Below, piece by piece: positions 34,252 to 43,556 of a stretch of DNA of 64,000 nucleotides. Source of the DNA: Ornithodoros turicata (Eukaryota; Arthropoda; Arachnida; Ixodida; Argasidae). A model generated the notes under the pieces. That model worked only from the letters and a program-made list of their open reading frames with translations, was not told where the DNA came from and searched no databases. The position numbers were made by a program, and so were the translations under genes. Where the stretch lies: NCBI RefSeq assembly GCF_037126465.1, contig NC_088203.1, positions 97,774,668 through 97,838,667 on the forward strand. The letters run 5' to 3'. Each line of letters starts with the position of its first letter. Positions within the stretch are counted from its first letter, which is position 1.

Positions 34252-35452
34252 GAAATTGCTTGAAAGTTCACAGTGTAGACCATGGAATGATGGAAACTCT
34301 CGTAATGTAGTTGTAATTCCATATTTTCATGCAGTTGCTCACAACATTCTTGCTGTCTTAGAGCCCTTCCACGGTGCTCTGGTAACTATGTTTTCCCTCG
34401 ATATAAAAGATTTGTATTACTCGCTGAACGTAAAGGTTCTACTCAGGACAGTCAAACATTTTATTGAAGATCAGTTGGTTGTTTTTCAGTCTGAGGTTGG
34501 TCTTTCCTGTGATGATTTTCTCAGTATTCTAGAGTGTTATTTGAAATCTACAGTTATCTCTGTTGACAATTGTTTGTTCGTTCAGAAAAATGGTGTATGC
34601 ATTGGATCCGCGGTCGCGCCTGTCTTATCAGAAATTTATCTAAATACCTTGGACATTGAGCTGGGCAAGCTTACGAGTTATGGGAGTCAAAAGCGTGTTT
34701 TGATTCATCGGTTTGTTGATGATATCATTGTTATCTCTGATGCTGGTTCTATATGTGTGGATTCTGCCTTACAGTTTGTTAGTACAGTAGCACCCGAGTT
34801 AAAGTTTTGTGTAGAGCAACCCTCTCATGGGAAGCTGAGGTTCCTGGACCTCACATTTCATTGTAACCCGGGTTTTTGTTGGTCATATGGAAAAGAAAAC
34901 TGCAAGCCGGTCCTGCCATACTCAAGCGCACATTCTAAACTTGTTAAGTTCGGTGTTTGTACATCCCTCTTAAATGCTGCAACGAAGAAAAGCTGTTTTC
35001 ATTTTGTTTGGAGTAGTTTGCGGAAGCAATGTGAAAGACTCACGCAGGCCGGGTATGACAACCAATTGATTGCGAAGAGGGCCATGAAATTGCTTGAAAG
35101 TTCACAGTGTAGACCATGGAATGATGGAAACTCTCGTAATGTAGTTGTAATTCCATATTTTCATGCAGTTGCTCACAACATTCTTGCTGTCGCTAAATAT
35201 TATAATATCAAAGTTGTTTTTTCCAATGCCTTTAAATTAAGTCGTTTGACCCCCTTCAGCTCTAAATCTGAATCTTGTGGCGTGAGGCACAGGAAGCCTT
35301 TTGTTCCTTGCAAGCAGAACGTTGTGTATTCTATTCCCCTTGAGTGCGGCTTTGTGTACGTTGGCCAGACGCGCCGGTGCCTCAATGACCGGATTAGGGA
35401 ACATGCAGCAAATGTTGAAAGAATGGCCGGGTCTTCGGAACTGGTAGATCAT
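34195..35452 (+). pseudogene. Penelope-like element, rearranged plus copy, RT and part of GIY-YIG
   Basis: The frame opens across a rearrangement. 34195-34357 encodes CERLTQAGYDNQ to NILAV, then the sequence jumps back to LEPFHGALVTMFSLD and proceeds through GSAVAPVLSEIYL and FVDDIIVIS to a second CERLTQ-NILAV segment (35030-35190) and on into the nuclease (VYVGQTRRCLNDRIREH). Thus 163 bp are present twice as a direct repeat and the joint stays in frame. The coding region is cut at 35452 after SSELVDH by the ISL2EU-like transposon; the frame runs on into transposon sequence to a stop at 35606. The first third of RT is missing. Sequence is almost identical to the minus copy. Confidence 0.9.
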
Positions 35453-35883
35453 GGGCCTGTAGCTCTCGGCCAGGCGGCGTTGCGATCAGCGGACGACAGC
35501 GCCGCATGTGGAAGCAAATCGAAACAATGGTCCGCACAAGAGTGTTTCGGTTTCGCGGGTTTCGCTCTGGCGCAAGCAAGCAATGTATCGCATCCTGCGT
35601 GGGTTTGAAAAGCTGGAGGTCATTGACGATTGGGCAAGTTACTAGTCAATGTTTTCGGCGTCGACGAAGCATCGGACGGTAACGAAATCGTCGTTAATGC
35701 ATTTCGGAAGAAGTGAAGGACAGCGTGGTTTATAGCGTCCGGTTCGAGGTGAGTCGGCGTGATCGTACGTAATATTTGTTAACTGTACATCAAAATGATA
35801 TACCTGATCAGAAAAACATTGAATGCACATTTTACCCGCACTGAAAGCTTATTTAACTCAATTTCGGTACCTCTCCATCACAG

Positions 35884-36701
35884 GTGTCCAAGTGCTCGTG
35901 ACAGTTTATGTTGCGTCGTGTACCTGTAAAGCGGGAATTGCGGGAAAATGTAAGCACGCGGCAGCAGTCTGCTGCTACCTGAACAAGGAAGAAGATGCCA
36001 CATGTACGGGCAACAACAAAAGAGGGGCAAGCCAAGCTCAAAGCCGCAGGCGTGACATGACAAAGGGTATCGCCGACTTATTTCCGAGTACGTATGTATA
36101 ATGTGGACAATGTGCTTTCCTTTAGGCAGGAGCTCGGGTGCAGACCTTTCATATTGTATTTTTAGAGCTGATGAGGCTACAGTCATCTCTGCTGCATCGT
36201 TGATCATTTGCCAATGATCTTTCTCTACTGAATGCTGCTGCTGTACCCTGCTGCATCGTTGATCGTTGGCTATTCTGTTATTCTTCAGCATTTTATATGT
36301 TTCATCAACCAGTATCGTACCGTGTACCTAGTACGTTGCCTCAAAACAATGCTTTATTGCTCTTGGTAATAAACAGCTTGCATCTGATATATTTCTCCTT
36401 GTTTGTGTAATGTAGGTATATCAACCCAATGTCTCCCGCTGCAAAAAGAAAACCGCCTGGTGATATCATTCACGCGTACCCAGACATAGTTTGTCCACTC
36501 GCTGGGGTCCTTGAGTCTGAACAGAGGGGAGCCTTACAGTGGGACTGTAAAGAGGTTCTGAACGGCATTTTCGACAATGTAGTAACGGGAGAGCAAACGG
36601 AGAATCTATTTGATCTCCTAAAGGTCATGAGAGGGACACGCACGGTGTTCCATTATAGCATTCCAACCAGGGGTAGCTTCATAGCGAGTCTCTTGAAGAA
36701 C
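35884..36701 (+). pseudogene. SWIM zinc-finger protein, two exons of a transposon gene
   Basis: Exon 35884-36091 follows a pyrimidine-rich acceptor (CTCTCCATCACAG). It encodes VQVLVTVYVASCTCKAGIAG then KCKHAAAVCCYLN, a SWIM finger (C-x-C-x7-C-x-H) of the type that precedes YqaJ-like nuclease domains in transposon proteins. It ends at a GTATGT donor. The intron runs to TAATGTAG at 36415. Exon 36416-36701 continues in frame (LFPST joined to YINPMSPAAKRK), reads GDIIHAYPDIVCPLAGVLES and LQWDCKEVLNGIFDNV, and ends at a GTAAGTAAG donor at 36702. No downstream exon is present, so the nuclease part is deleted. An upstream exon ending at 35748 (GAG before GTGAGT) is decayed by stops. Whether any product is made is unknown. 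Confidence 0.7.
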
Positions 36702-36867
36702 GTAAGTAAGTAAGGCCATTGCTTTTATTTAAGTAAACATCACACTGCACGAAGACCCTCGAACATAGCAGTAAGAAGAAGAACCGGCACTGTTTGGCAA
36801 AATTTGTGATATATAATAATAATAATAATCCAATAATATAATAATTATAATATATCCAAGTAAATTT
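36702..36867. other. Transposon interior, AT-rich
   Basis: (ATA)n/(TAA)n tract at about 36811-36862 between the convergent gene remnants; no coding sequence. This is where deletion has probably removed the YqaJ and transposase regions. Confidence 0.4.
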
Positions 36868-37117
36868 CTACCGCAAGTTGTTTGGGTATAGCTCTACATT
36901 ATCTCCAGGTGGAATGCAGAGCGGAAACTTCGCGGCGTTTTTACGGTAGACGCAATTCACGCTTTCCGCCTTTCTGTCTCCCAAGGGTTTCCGAGGAAGC
37001 GACAAAACCTTATTTTTTGACGTTTTGGAATCTGTTATGGTAGCCAACGACACAACAATACTGTGTGCCCGACTTGTGTTGTGGCTTGCCGTGCGTTGGC
37101 AATCTGAAAGGCGGCAT
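36868..37117 (-). pseudogene. THAP zinc-finger domain remnant, inverted near right TIR
   Basis: The minus strand reads MPPFRLPTHGKPQHKSGTQY then CCVVGYHNRFQNVKK, a stop, and after a +1 shift VLSLPRKPLGDRKAESVNCV followed by YRKNAAKF. The order (two cysteines, a CHN-like motif, then F/LP-x-KP and a basic stretch) matches the N-terminus of a THAP DNA-binding domain. The second half (C-x-x-H and AVPTxF) is absent, Y replaces the expected second-pair residue after VVG, and the tryptophan of the W-x-x-AV segment is lost. THAP domains lie at the N-terminus of several transposases, consistent with placement just inside the TIR. Confidence 0.6.
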
Positions 37118-37235
37118 ATTTAACCACGATACATCCTTGGCTGCCTGGCTGTGCGGACCAGTCACTGCTCCCGCTCCCGCTTGGGTCCCGATTGGCGCTC
37201 GCGTCGCCGGGCAAACTTGAGCGCAACAGGCCTAT

Positions 37236-37496
37236 ATACGGGATTGTAAAGGTTGCCAGCCTTGCTTCAAGGACACTACAGTGCTTGCGTGGGAACCCTA
37301 CGCACACCGAAGGTTGTTTCGGGAATCCTTGGAGATTGCCACCAGGGGAAACGTAGTTAGCAATGCGTCTTTTATCCCTCTCGCACCCCTTCGAAGATTT
37401 TTAGCTTTTAAGTTGAGATGAACTAATAAATTTATTGCTGTGTCTGAGAACCTACGTGTGTCGTCTTCTGTGTCCGTGTCTCTCGGTCTTCTTCAT
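37236..37496 (+). pseudogene. PLE plus copy: GIY-YIG C-terminus and 3' UTR
   Basis: Reading resumes after the transposon with IRDCKGCQPCFKDTTVLAWE, YAHRRLFRESLEIATRG and ends PLRRFLAFKLR at the stop near 37420, matching the minus copy. The 3' UTR (AATAAATTTATTGCTGTG) continues to CTTCTTCAT, where the 13-bp duplication starts. Confidence 0.9.
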
Positions 37497-37509
37497 GGGT
37501 ATTAGTCAT
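37497..37509. repeat. 13-bp target-site duplication, right
   Basis: GGGTATTAGTCAT, identical to 32060-32072. Its last T is also the first base of the TA used by the adjacent MITE. Confidence 0.85.
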
Positions 37510-37510
37510 A

Positions 37511-37951
37511 CAGGGTGTCCCAGAAAACGTGTCATTGAATTATAACAAAGAAACTACACCGCCTAGGGCCGGGTTTCGAACCTCCTTTCGTCAGACTGAC
37601 AACGATTGTGCTGAAAAATTCGTCGCCCGCTATGCTCCGGGTGTTCCGTAAACCACGGTGATCGGCTATTTTTCCCGATGGGATAGCTCCTCAATACCTT
37701 TCTCAATTATCATGACTTCGACTAAATTGGACACGCCATTGACATTGGTGGGGCAAAAAAGTGAACTTCACTTGGTGACATTCCGAGTGCAGTTCACAAA
37801 AATTTACATAATTAAACCTATGTTACATGACATTCACATCAGGAGGTGGCAAAACCCTAGTAAGAACAAATGCCGTTCTTACCGTGACCACATGATTCTA
37901 GGTGGCGTAGTTTTTATTGGAATTTAATGACACGTTTTCTGGGACACCCTG
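37511..37951. mobile_element. CAGGGTGTCCCAGAAAA-family MITE, internally deleted
   Basis: Both TIRs are intact, with TA at 37509-37510 and 37952-37953. Only 441 bp remain of the ~850 bp family length; the left arm is reduced to about 55 bp before joining the central region. Confidence 0.88.
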
Positions 37952-37953
37952 TA

Positions 37954-38850
37954 TACTGAATCATCGTCGTCGTCGCAGTCGTTATCATCATCATCATCAT
38001 CATCATTATGAGCATTGTGGTCAGCCGTTGTGTACGTCCTCATCCCAACAGAAGGAGAGGTAACACAGGGTAGAAGATCAGAGCATCAAATATCTTGCTT
38101 TATTTATTTTTTATTAGTCGTCGTATTCTTCTTCATTTGGTCCTAACATGCTCACATGACTGCATTAAAAGTGACGCAACAAAAACAAACAGACACCCAC
38201 ATTCGCAACAATCTAAAAATCACTCTAGAGAAGGCCCAATAAGGCCGAGAAGCAATGCCATATGATATCAGGACTCATCTCTTAGGAGCCTTCACACATT
38301 ATATACTCATTGTCATCCCCTTGTTCGTTGAACGAGGCGAACAACAAAAATATGACAGCAGGTCACCAACCAGTGGAACCGGTTACGGTGAACGTGCCTT
38401 TACTCTGGTATGAAAAGTGAATGAATCAGGAGTGGATGATTGGCCACTGGGGAGGCGTAAAGCCTCGCAAGTCAATGAATGAGAAAAGGCGCCGGTGTGG
38501 GAAAATAACCCGCTCCACGCCTTGTGCGAAAGGGAGACTACGTTCCGACTGAACCCCTTATAGATGTGGACGAAGGGCCTCTGTCGGGGTGTAAAGCCCC
38601 ACAAGCCGACGACTGTATTGCCTTTTTGAATGAATGAGGGCCTCTGGCGTGGGCGGGAGCCCCGATAAGCCCCGAATGGTAACAAATTCTTTTTTTTTTT
38701 TTTTTTGCTTATTTTCGGGGGGGAAGGACGATTCCGGTCTCGGGCAAATGAGTGAGTGAATGGTATGACTGAGACGAATGACGATTAGAGTGAATGATTT
38801 GTGAACAGAGTACAAAGACCTGGCTAACCACTTGGTGCTTTCACAGGCAA
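37954..38850. other. Unassigned sequence with (TCA)n and poly-T
   Basis: (ATC)n at about 37986-38010, poly-T near 38691-38706. Around 38400-38680 GAATGAAT, GGGCCTCTG and AAGCCCC(A/G) words recur in a loose tandem pattern. No gene is supported. Confidence 0.4.
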
Positions 38851-38924
38851 AAATACGGTGACCTTGGGGCCCAACAACATCAGGGCCCCCGCCATAATGA
38901 TGAGTGTTGGTAGGGTGGTCCCCT

Positions 38925-39050
38925 TTGATCACCCACCAAAAACACCTGAAATGGCGAAACAGCTGTCCAATGCTGGTGTGGCGACGTTTGGGACTTATAA
39001 ACATATGTTCAACGTGCAGCCAAAGAGCCGATGCTATTTTTCTTCAATTA
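38925..39050 (+). repeat. Degenerate copy of the hammerhead-bearing unit
   Basis: GGCGAAACAGCTGTCCAATG, GGCGACGTTTG, ACATATG and CGTGCAGCCAAAGAGC follow in the same order as in the 234-bp units downstream. The catalytic CUGAUGA-like half is replaced by CACCTGAAAT, so no active ribozyme is expected. Confidence 0.65.
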
Positions 39051-39064
39051 TGTATATATATATA

Positions 39065-39300
39065 TAAAGAGGAGGGAAAAGCCATTAAAAAAATAGGTAA
39101 ATGATGCTAGACGTGTTTGAAACTCAAACTTACAGTTAAGATGGCTTCTATGGCTGCACGTAGAGAAACAGATACTGTACATGTACAGTATCTGTTTCTC
39201 TACGTGCAGCCATAGAAGCCATCTTAACTGTAAGTTTGAGTTTCAAACACGTCTAGCATCATTTACCTATTTTTTTAATGGCTTTTCCCCCCTCTTTATA
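39065..39300. repeat. 236-bp near-perfect palindrome
   Basis: The two halves mirror each other around 39182 (ACTGTACATGTACAGT), from TATAAAGAGG(A/G)GGGAAAAGCC outward edges, with about one difference seen. The arms include ACGTGCAGCCATAGAAGCC, related to the start of the neighbouring ribozyme units, and the right flank continues as a unit body. It is best read as two units joined head-to-head. Confidence 0.88.
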
Positions 39301-39452
39301 ATTCACTGGCTTGCACTGTGGCATTGAGGAGTGCTCGGTCACCCTCCCAGGTGTATATCGCTCGCTGAGTGACCCCTGGTTTGCCAATCCCGAACGATGC
39401 GCAGCTACCCAGGGCCGACGAGCCGCAAACACGGCGAAACAAGTATCTATAT
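39301..39452 (+). repeat. Related unit body with a divergent hammerhead-like core
   Basis: ATTCACTGGCTTGCACTG parallels ACTTCACTGGCTTTGCACTG of the 234-bp units. Downstream, CCGACGAGCCG, CAAACA and CGGCGAAAC form a stem-II hairpin between CxGANGA and GAAA elements. The cleavage side (AAGTATC) is not canonical and runs into a (TA)n tract. Confidence 0.55.
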
Positions 39453-39536
39453 ATATATATATAAAATGAAAAAAATAGCCGGAGCTCTTTGGCTGCACGT
39501 ATAGCATATGTTTGTAACTCAAACGTCGCCATGCCA

Positions 39537-39581
39537 GTACTGGACAGCTGTTTCGGCCTTGTTGGGCCTCATCAACAGTAC
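39537..39581 (-). ncRNA. Hammerhead-like ribozyme motif, unit A
   Basis: Read on the minus strand: stem I GTACTG, core TTGATGA, stem II GGCC-CAACAA-GGCC, GAAA, short self-complementary stem III CAGCTG, TC, then CAGTAC closing stem I. The layout is a type I hammerhead with minimal stem III as reported for PLEs. Core position 3 is U instead of C, which should reduce cleavage. Confidence 0.65.
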
Positions 39582-39769
39582 GCAGGCAGGCAACGTTTGA
39601 GTGGATGGCGTCAGAAGGTCACGTAACACGTGATTCCTCCCGTCAGGGTGAGATAACTCACTCACTGAAAGCCGAGTACAAAGCCAGTGAAGTATAAAAT
39701 GAAAAAAATAGCCGGAGCTCGTTGGCTGCACGTATAGCATATGTTTGTAACTCAAACGTCGCCATGCCA

Positions 39770-39814
39770 GTACTGAACAGCTGTTTCGGCCTTGTTGGGC
39801 CTCATCAACAGTAC
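39770..39814 (-). ncRNA. Hammerhead-like ribozyme motif, unit B
   Basis: Same motif as unit A, but the cleavage triplet is GTT rather than GTC (C to U at position 17). Position 3 is again U. Confidence 0.6.
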
Positions 39815-40043
39815 GCAGGCAGGCAACGTTTGAGTGGATGGCGTCAGAAGGTCACGTAACACGTGATTCCTCCCGTCAGGGTGAGATAACTCGTGCAGCC
39901 AAAGAGCTCCGGCTATTTTTTTTTATTTTATACTTCACTGGCTTTGCACTGGGCTTTCAGTAAGTGAGTTATCTCACCCTGACGGGAGGAATCAGGTGTT
40001 ACGTGACCTTCTGACGCCATCCACTCAAACGTTGCCTGCCTGC

Positions 40044-40088
40044 GTACTGTTGATGAGGCCCAACAAGGCCGAAACAGCTGTCCAGTAC
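40044..40088 (+). ncRNA. Hammerhead-like ribozyme motif, unit C
   Basis: Stem I GTACTG/CAGTAC (6 bp), core TTGATGA, stem II GGCC/GGCC with loop CAACAA, GAAA, CAGCTG, cleavage expected after GTC at 40082. Stem III has no loop, so activity would need a dimer or a tandem transcript. Confidence 0.65.
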
Positions 40089-40277
40089 TGGCATGGCGAC
40101 GTTTGAGTTACAAACATATGCTATACGTGCAGCCAAAGAGCTCCGGCTATTTTTTTTCATTTTATACTTCACTGGCTTTGCACTGGGCTTTCAGTGAGTG
40201 AGTTATCTCACCCTGACGGGAGGAATCACGTGTTACGTGACCTTCTGACGCCATCCACTCAAACGTTGCCTGCCTGC

Positions 40278-40322
40278 GTACTGTTGATGAGGCCCAACAA
40301 GGCCGAAACAGCTGTCCAGTAC
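40278..40322 (+). ncRNA. Hammerhead-like ribozyme motif, unit D
   Basis: Identical to unit C in the motif; cleavage would follow C40316. Cleavage in units C and D would release a 234-nt RNA. Confidence 0.65.
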
Positions 40323-40346
40323 TGGCATGGCGACGTTCGAGTTACA

Positions 40347-40347
<1 letters not shown>

Positions 40348-40383
<36 letters not shown>

Positions 40384-40400
40384 GTGTGTGTGTGTGTAGG
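40348..40400. repeat. (TA)n and (TG)n microsatellite
   Basis: (AT)n from about 40349 to 40378 followed by (GT)n to 40399, immediately after the last ribozyme unit. Confidence 0.9.
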
Positions 40401-42637
40401 AATATGTTTTCAGTCTTCTGTCACTCGGAGTCCAGCAACTCAAGTTGGGCGTAACTTTCATCCAATGTTGCATTCATAAGCGGACGCTCTCAACAGTAAA
40501 TAATACTGCCATGGCCACAGTGAGAGAAAAAAAAAACACAAGATAAGTAACTAAAAATCATAGGCTGGCATCCTCATGCTATGTTGGAGTATAGTCATGT
40601 GTTGACGTCATGGAATTATGAGGACTGGTGCGTGGTAAGTGAGGGATGCGAAATCCAATTTGCGCTTTCTTCCCATGCTCTCGTGCAGTATTTAGAGCAT
40701 TACTGGGAATGGAGTCATCAAAATACAAAAGCAAAAAATGAAAAGTCACTCAAATGTTATCGCACAACAGGAACAGCAATTACCCGAATTCAATACCGGA
40801 CGATACATTCGTTTCCGTTTCTGCTTCCGGTAATGGAGGACCGTGGTATGCGTTTCCGTTTCCGTTTTCGTTACTATCTCCAATTTCGGTAATATTCCGT
40901 TTCTGTTTCCGTTATCATTACCGTTACCCTTCCCTGCATTGCACGAATGTATTGAGAATGCAGTGGAAATAAATTAAGTCATACACACACATACAAAAAG
41001 AAAAAGAAAGCATCACAGCTCCATCCATCACTGCAATTACATCATACCAGGACCGAGGCATTTTTCCATGTGCGCCTAAATTGGACCAAGACTGGCTGCT
41101 GTAAGAGAGCAAATCACTGAGTCTTAAACATGTTGCAACTATAAAACTCTCTCTTCATGATAATGGTAGTAGAGAAAATAAGATGCAGGCGCCTCTCTAT
41201 TGTATCGGCACTGGCCTTGCAGTTTACAGCTCTTTTCCCACAACAACCGTCTCTACCAGCCTAAAAAGCATGCACGCTATCTTATCACTCATTCGAAGTC
41301 TTTCTTACAAGGCGTCATATCTATCGAATGTGGTGGCGCCCGATATTTCCGCTATTCTAAAAAGTTCCAGAGCAGAACAAGGAATGCACCGTTGCACATT
41401 ACAGAGACCAGGCAGGATGGCAAAACGAAACCGTTTATCGCAGAAAGCAAACCTCGCTTTACGAGCTCATCACAACGTCCCGCTCTTTACGACTGCAGGA
41501 GCCATCTCTACTTTCCTTCACTGCAATTGTGACATCGCCTAATCGGAAACTGGAAATATAGCGATGGTTGCGAGGCACGTGGCTGAAGCTGTCTGTGGGG
41601 AAGAACCACTAGTGATCGTGATGTTAAAGTGCACTCGACATTCAAAATGATTTGTCATAATCAGAGAGGGGATTTTCAGGCAAATGCCTCTTTGTTGGGG
41701 AACGTCCATACAGATAGTGCCTTACAATGTTTTAAGCATGAATCAGGCTGGAATTGACGTTTCTCACGATTATCGTTCCTGACTCATTCGCTTTTTTTCT
41801 ACTCTTTGTGCCTTGTGCCGATAAACGCATAAAAACACATTCTCTCTGTCTCTCTTTCTTTTTTTGGAAACCTAAACCTTTTCTTGTAAACCTAAAAGGC
41901 TTTCTGTAGACAACGCCCCCCCCCCCCCCCCACACACACAAGCACAAAAAAAAAAAAGGAAAACAAAGCGAACCGGCAAACGCGGCTTCATCTCGCGCCA
42001 AGGGAGAGAAGGGTTTTCGGCGACGCGACGTTCGGTGCAGGATCTTCGCGAATGTCCCTGGCACAATCTCCTTTCTTCGAAGCCCATTGACAAGGTCGCT
42101 GCAAGGACAGCGGCACGTTTAGCCAACGCGTCCATGAAGCCAACAGAGGGGAATGAACTGATTCTGATGTTTGCGATAGCTTCTAGCATGTGGGCGGCTG
42201 GGTCGCACTCTAAGGTGTTCTATCCCAACATGACTTTCATCAAATGCTTTGTGTATGGAGGAGTTTACGAAGAGGCCAGAAACAATTACCCGACCGTAAA
42301 CCAACCGTCACATTCGTAGTGAAGGAGTTCTTCCTCAAGTGCTCCTCGTGAATTAAAGCGTTTAAAGACCAGCTGCTAGACGTTCCGTTACAACCGTAGC
42401 CCATTATTACCAATGGGGTGCATGCCCGGAAGAAATACCGAACTTTGCTTCGCATTTCAAATATGTCCAAAGTAACTGGTTTCTCGCTCGATGAAGGACC
42501 TTCGTTAGATCTGCCCAAGAGGGTTCCCAAAGTGTTTGAAGCTGATATCCGCTTGCTCACCCCACGCTTCACTGAATATAGTCTTGGATAGCATAAAGGA
42601 TCGAGCTGGAGCGGCTGTACAACATACGATATGTATA
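40401..42637. other. Unassigned sequence
   Basis: TTTCCGTTTCCG words fill about 40805-40930, resembling a subterminal region of a hAT-type element, but no ends were found. A C run lies at 41917-41931. Frames at 41183-41542, 42035-42319 and 42240-42650 are open but unrecognised. Confidence 0.35.
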
Positions 42638-43241
42638 CAGGGTGTTTCATTTAACTCGAACCCCACCTTAAAAAAATAACAGCTCACTGCATCAGAATGG
42701 AACGAACTGCATAGTATTACTAGTAGACCAAAGTGTTTCAGAGTATTTTTGTACCGCAATTAACTAATTAATTAGTGGAAATTAATTTTCTAACTTTCGA
42801 ATTACGAGGATTACAACGAAGATGTCAACTGTGAAGTTGTAGGCGCTGCCGTAAGAAAACGAATCCAGTTGGCTTTCATCTCTCTAGCTCTAACGACTTG
42901 TTTCTTCCGGCTCTACAGAAATGCGCCCGGACTTCCGAAACTTGGACTGAGCATGTTTTCGACGCGCAAAAAGAGCGCTCGATCGCAGCGCCCACTCACG
43001 TCCACTTGACGAACAAGGAGACATGCCATCCATGCCACCTAAACTCTTATCTATCACCCTTGCCTGGTGCCGTATCAGATCGACGATCAGAGGGCAGACT
43101 GACGATGACAGCGCGGCGCTTTCTCTTTTTATTGTTTGTTTGATTTCGTTCTCTTTTTTTCTTATTTCGCGGTGAAGCAACTGAAAGCAGGCGACAGGGA
43201 AGGGGTTATCTTTCAACGGAAGCACCTTGAACCTCGAGCAT
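42638..43241. mobile_element. CAGGGTGTTTCATTTAACTC element, left arm
   Basis: Begins CAGGGTGTTTCATTTAACTC after TA (42636-42637). The ~600 bp match the inverse of 47465-48026, including AATTAACTAATTAATTAG, ATCTCTCTAGCTCTAACGAC and the encoded minus-strand peptide segment EIKQTIKR. The two may be the long TIRs of one interrupted element or two inverted copies. Confidence 0.75.
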
Positions 43242-43556
43242 ATGTTTACAAAATAAAAATAAAAAGCAAGTAAACCAGAGAACACAAGGAGGAGCTGTCG
43301 CGGGTGGCATTTGTTCAAATTATCTTTTAAAGGAGCAGTCTAGAAGCCAACAACTTTGTTTCTGTTTTTGGTCAGTATGGAATGTTAGGCGGCCGAAAAC
43401 AGTTTTCCCAGAATTAGTCCAACCGTAGCGAAAATGGGACGCCTGCAATAGCTCCCCGAACCTCCCGTGCGTGAAACACCCTCCTTCGCCTTCACGACAG
43501 GCACGTGATGAGCGCCACCACGCGCGTCACTATGTGACGCAAGTTGTGGCCGTGGC
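43242..43556. other. Unassigned spacer
   Basis: No gene or repeat end is recognised between the element arm and the hairpin at 43557. Confidence 0.35.

Larger units (their letters stand above)
35453..37233. mobile_element. ISL2EU-like DNA transposon inserted in PLE copy 2
   Basis: The element has TIRs GGGCCTGTAGC at the left and GCGCAACAGGCCT at the right (inverse AGGCCTGTTGCGC), imperfect at the first base and two inner bases. Comparison with the uninterrupted minus copy shows the target GATC-AT-ATACGGG duplicated by 2 bp, AT. Inside are a plus-strand SWIM-domain exon pair and a minus-strand THAP-domain remnant reading inward from the right end. A 2-bp AT/TA duplication, a THAP domain and a second SWIM/YqaJ-type gene are features I associate with ISL2EU of the PIF-Harbinger-related group. 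No complete transposase or YqaJ nuclease survives, so it is a deleted copy. Confidence 0.75.
32073..37496. mobile_element. Composite Penelope-like element: head-to-head inverted dimer
   Basis: The unit holds a minus-strand copy (32073-34194), a short plus fragment (34195-34357), a plus copy (34358-35452 continued at 37236-37496) and a later DNA transposon (35453-37233). The two copies meet at their 5' sides, and both heads are truncated at different points. The single pair of 13-bp duplications at the outer edges indicates one insertion event. Copies are nearly identical where compared; one visible change is CGT to CAT just before FVDD. The minus copy retains about 40 bp of 3' end (to 32073) that the plus copy lacks. 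Confidence 0.85.
39475..39892 (-). repeat. Two tandem ~234-bp hammerhead-bearing units, minus orientation
   Basis: The equivalent position GGCTGCAC occurs at 39491 and 39724, giving a 233-bp period. The units contain AGCCGGAGCTC, the hammerhead motif, GGATGGCGTCAGAAGGTCAC and GGTGAGATAACTC. The second unit ends at 39892 where plus-oriented units start. Confidence 0.9.
39893..40347 (+). repeat. Two tandem 234-bp hammerhead-bearing units, plus orientation
   Basis: GTGCAGCC starts the units at 39893 and 40127 (234-bp period). Both carry CACTGGCTTTGCACTGGGCT, GAGTTATCTCACCCTGACGG, ACGTGACCTTCTGACGCC and the ribozyme motif. The array ends in a (TA)n run after GAGTTACAAACATA. Together with 39475-39892 it forms a head-to-head array. 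Confidence 0.92.

Noticed and set aside
39475..40347. CRISPR-like array of direct repeats
   Set aside because: Units are 234 bp without short repeat-spacer structure, include inverted orientation and carry ribozyme motifs; the DNA is eukaryotic.
42035..42319. 94-codon frame as a host exon
   Set aside because: No recognised motif, overlapping open frame on the other strand, no splice signals assessed as convincing.
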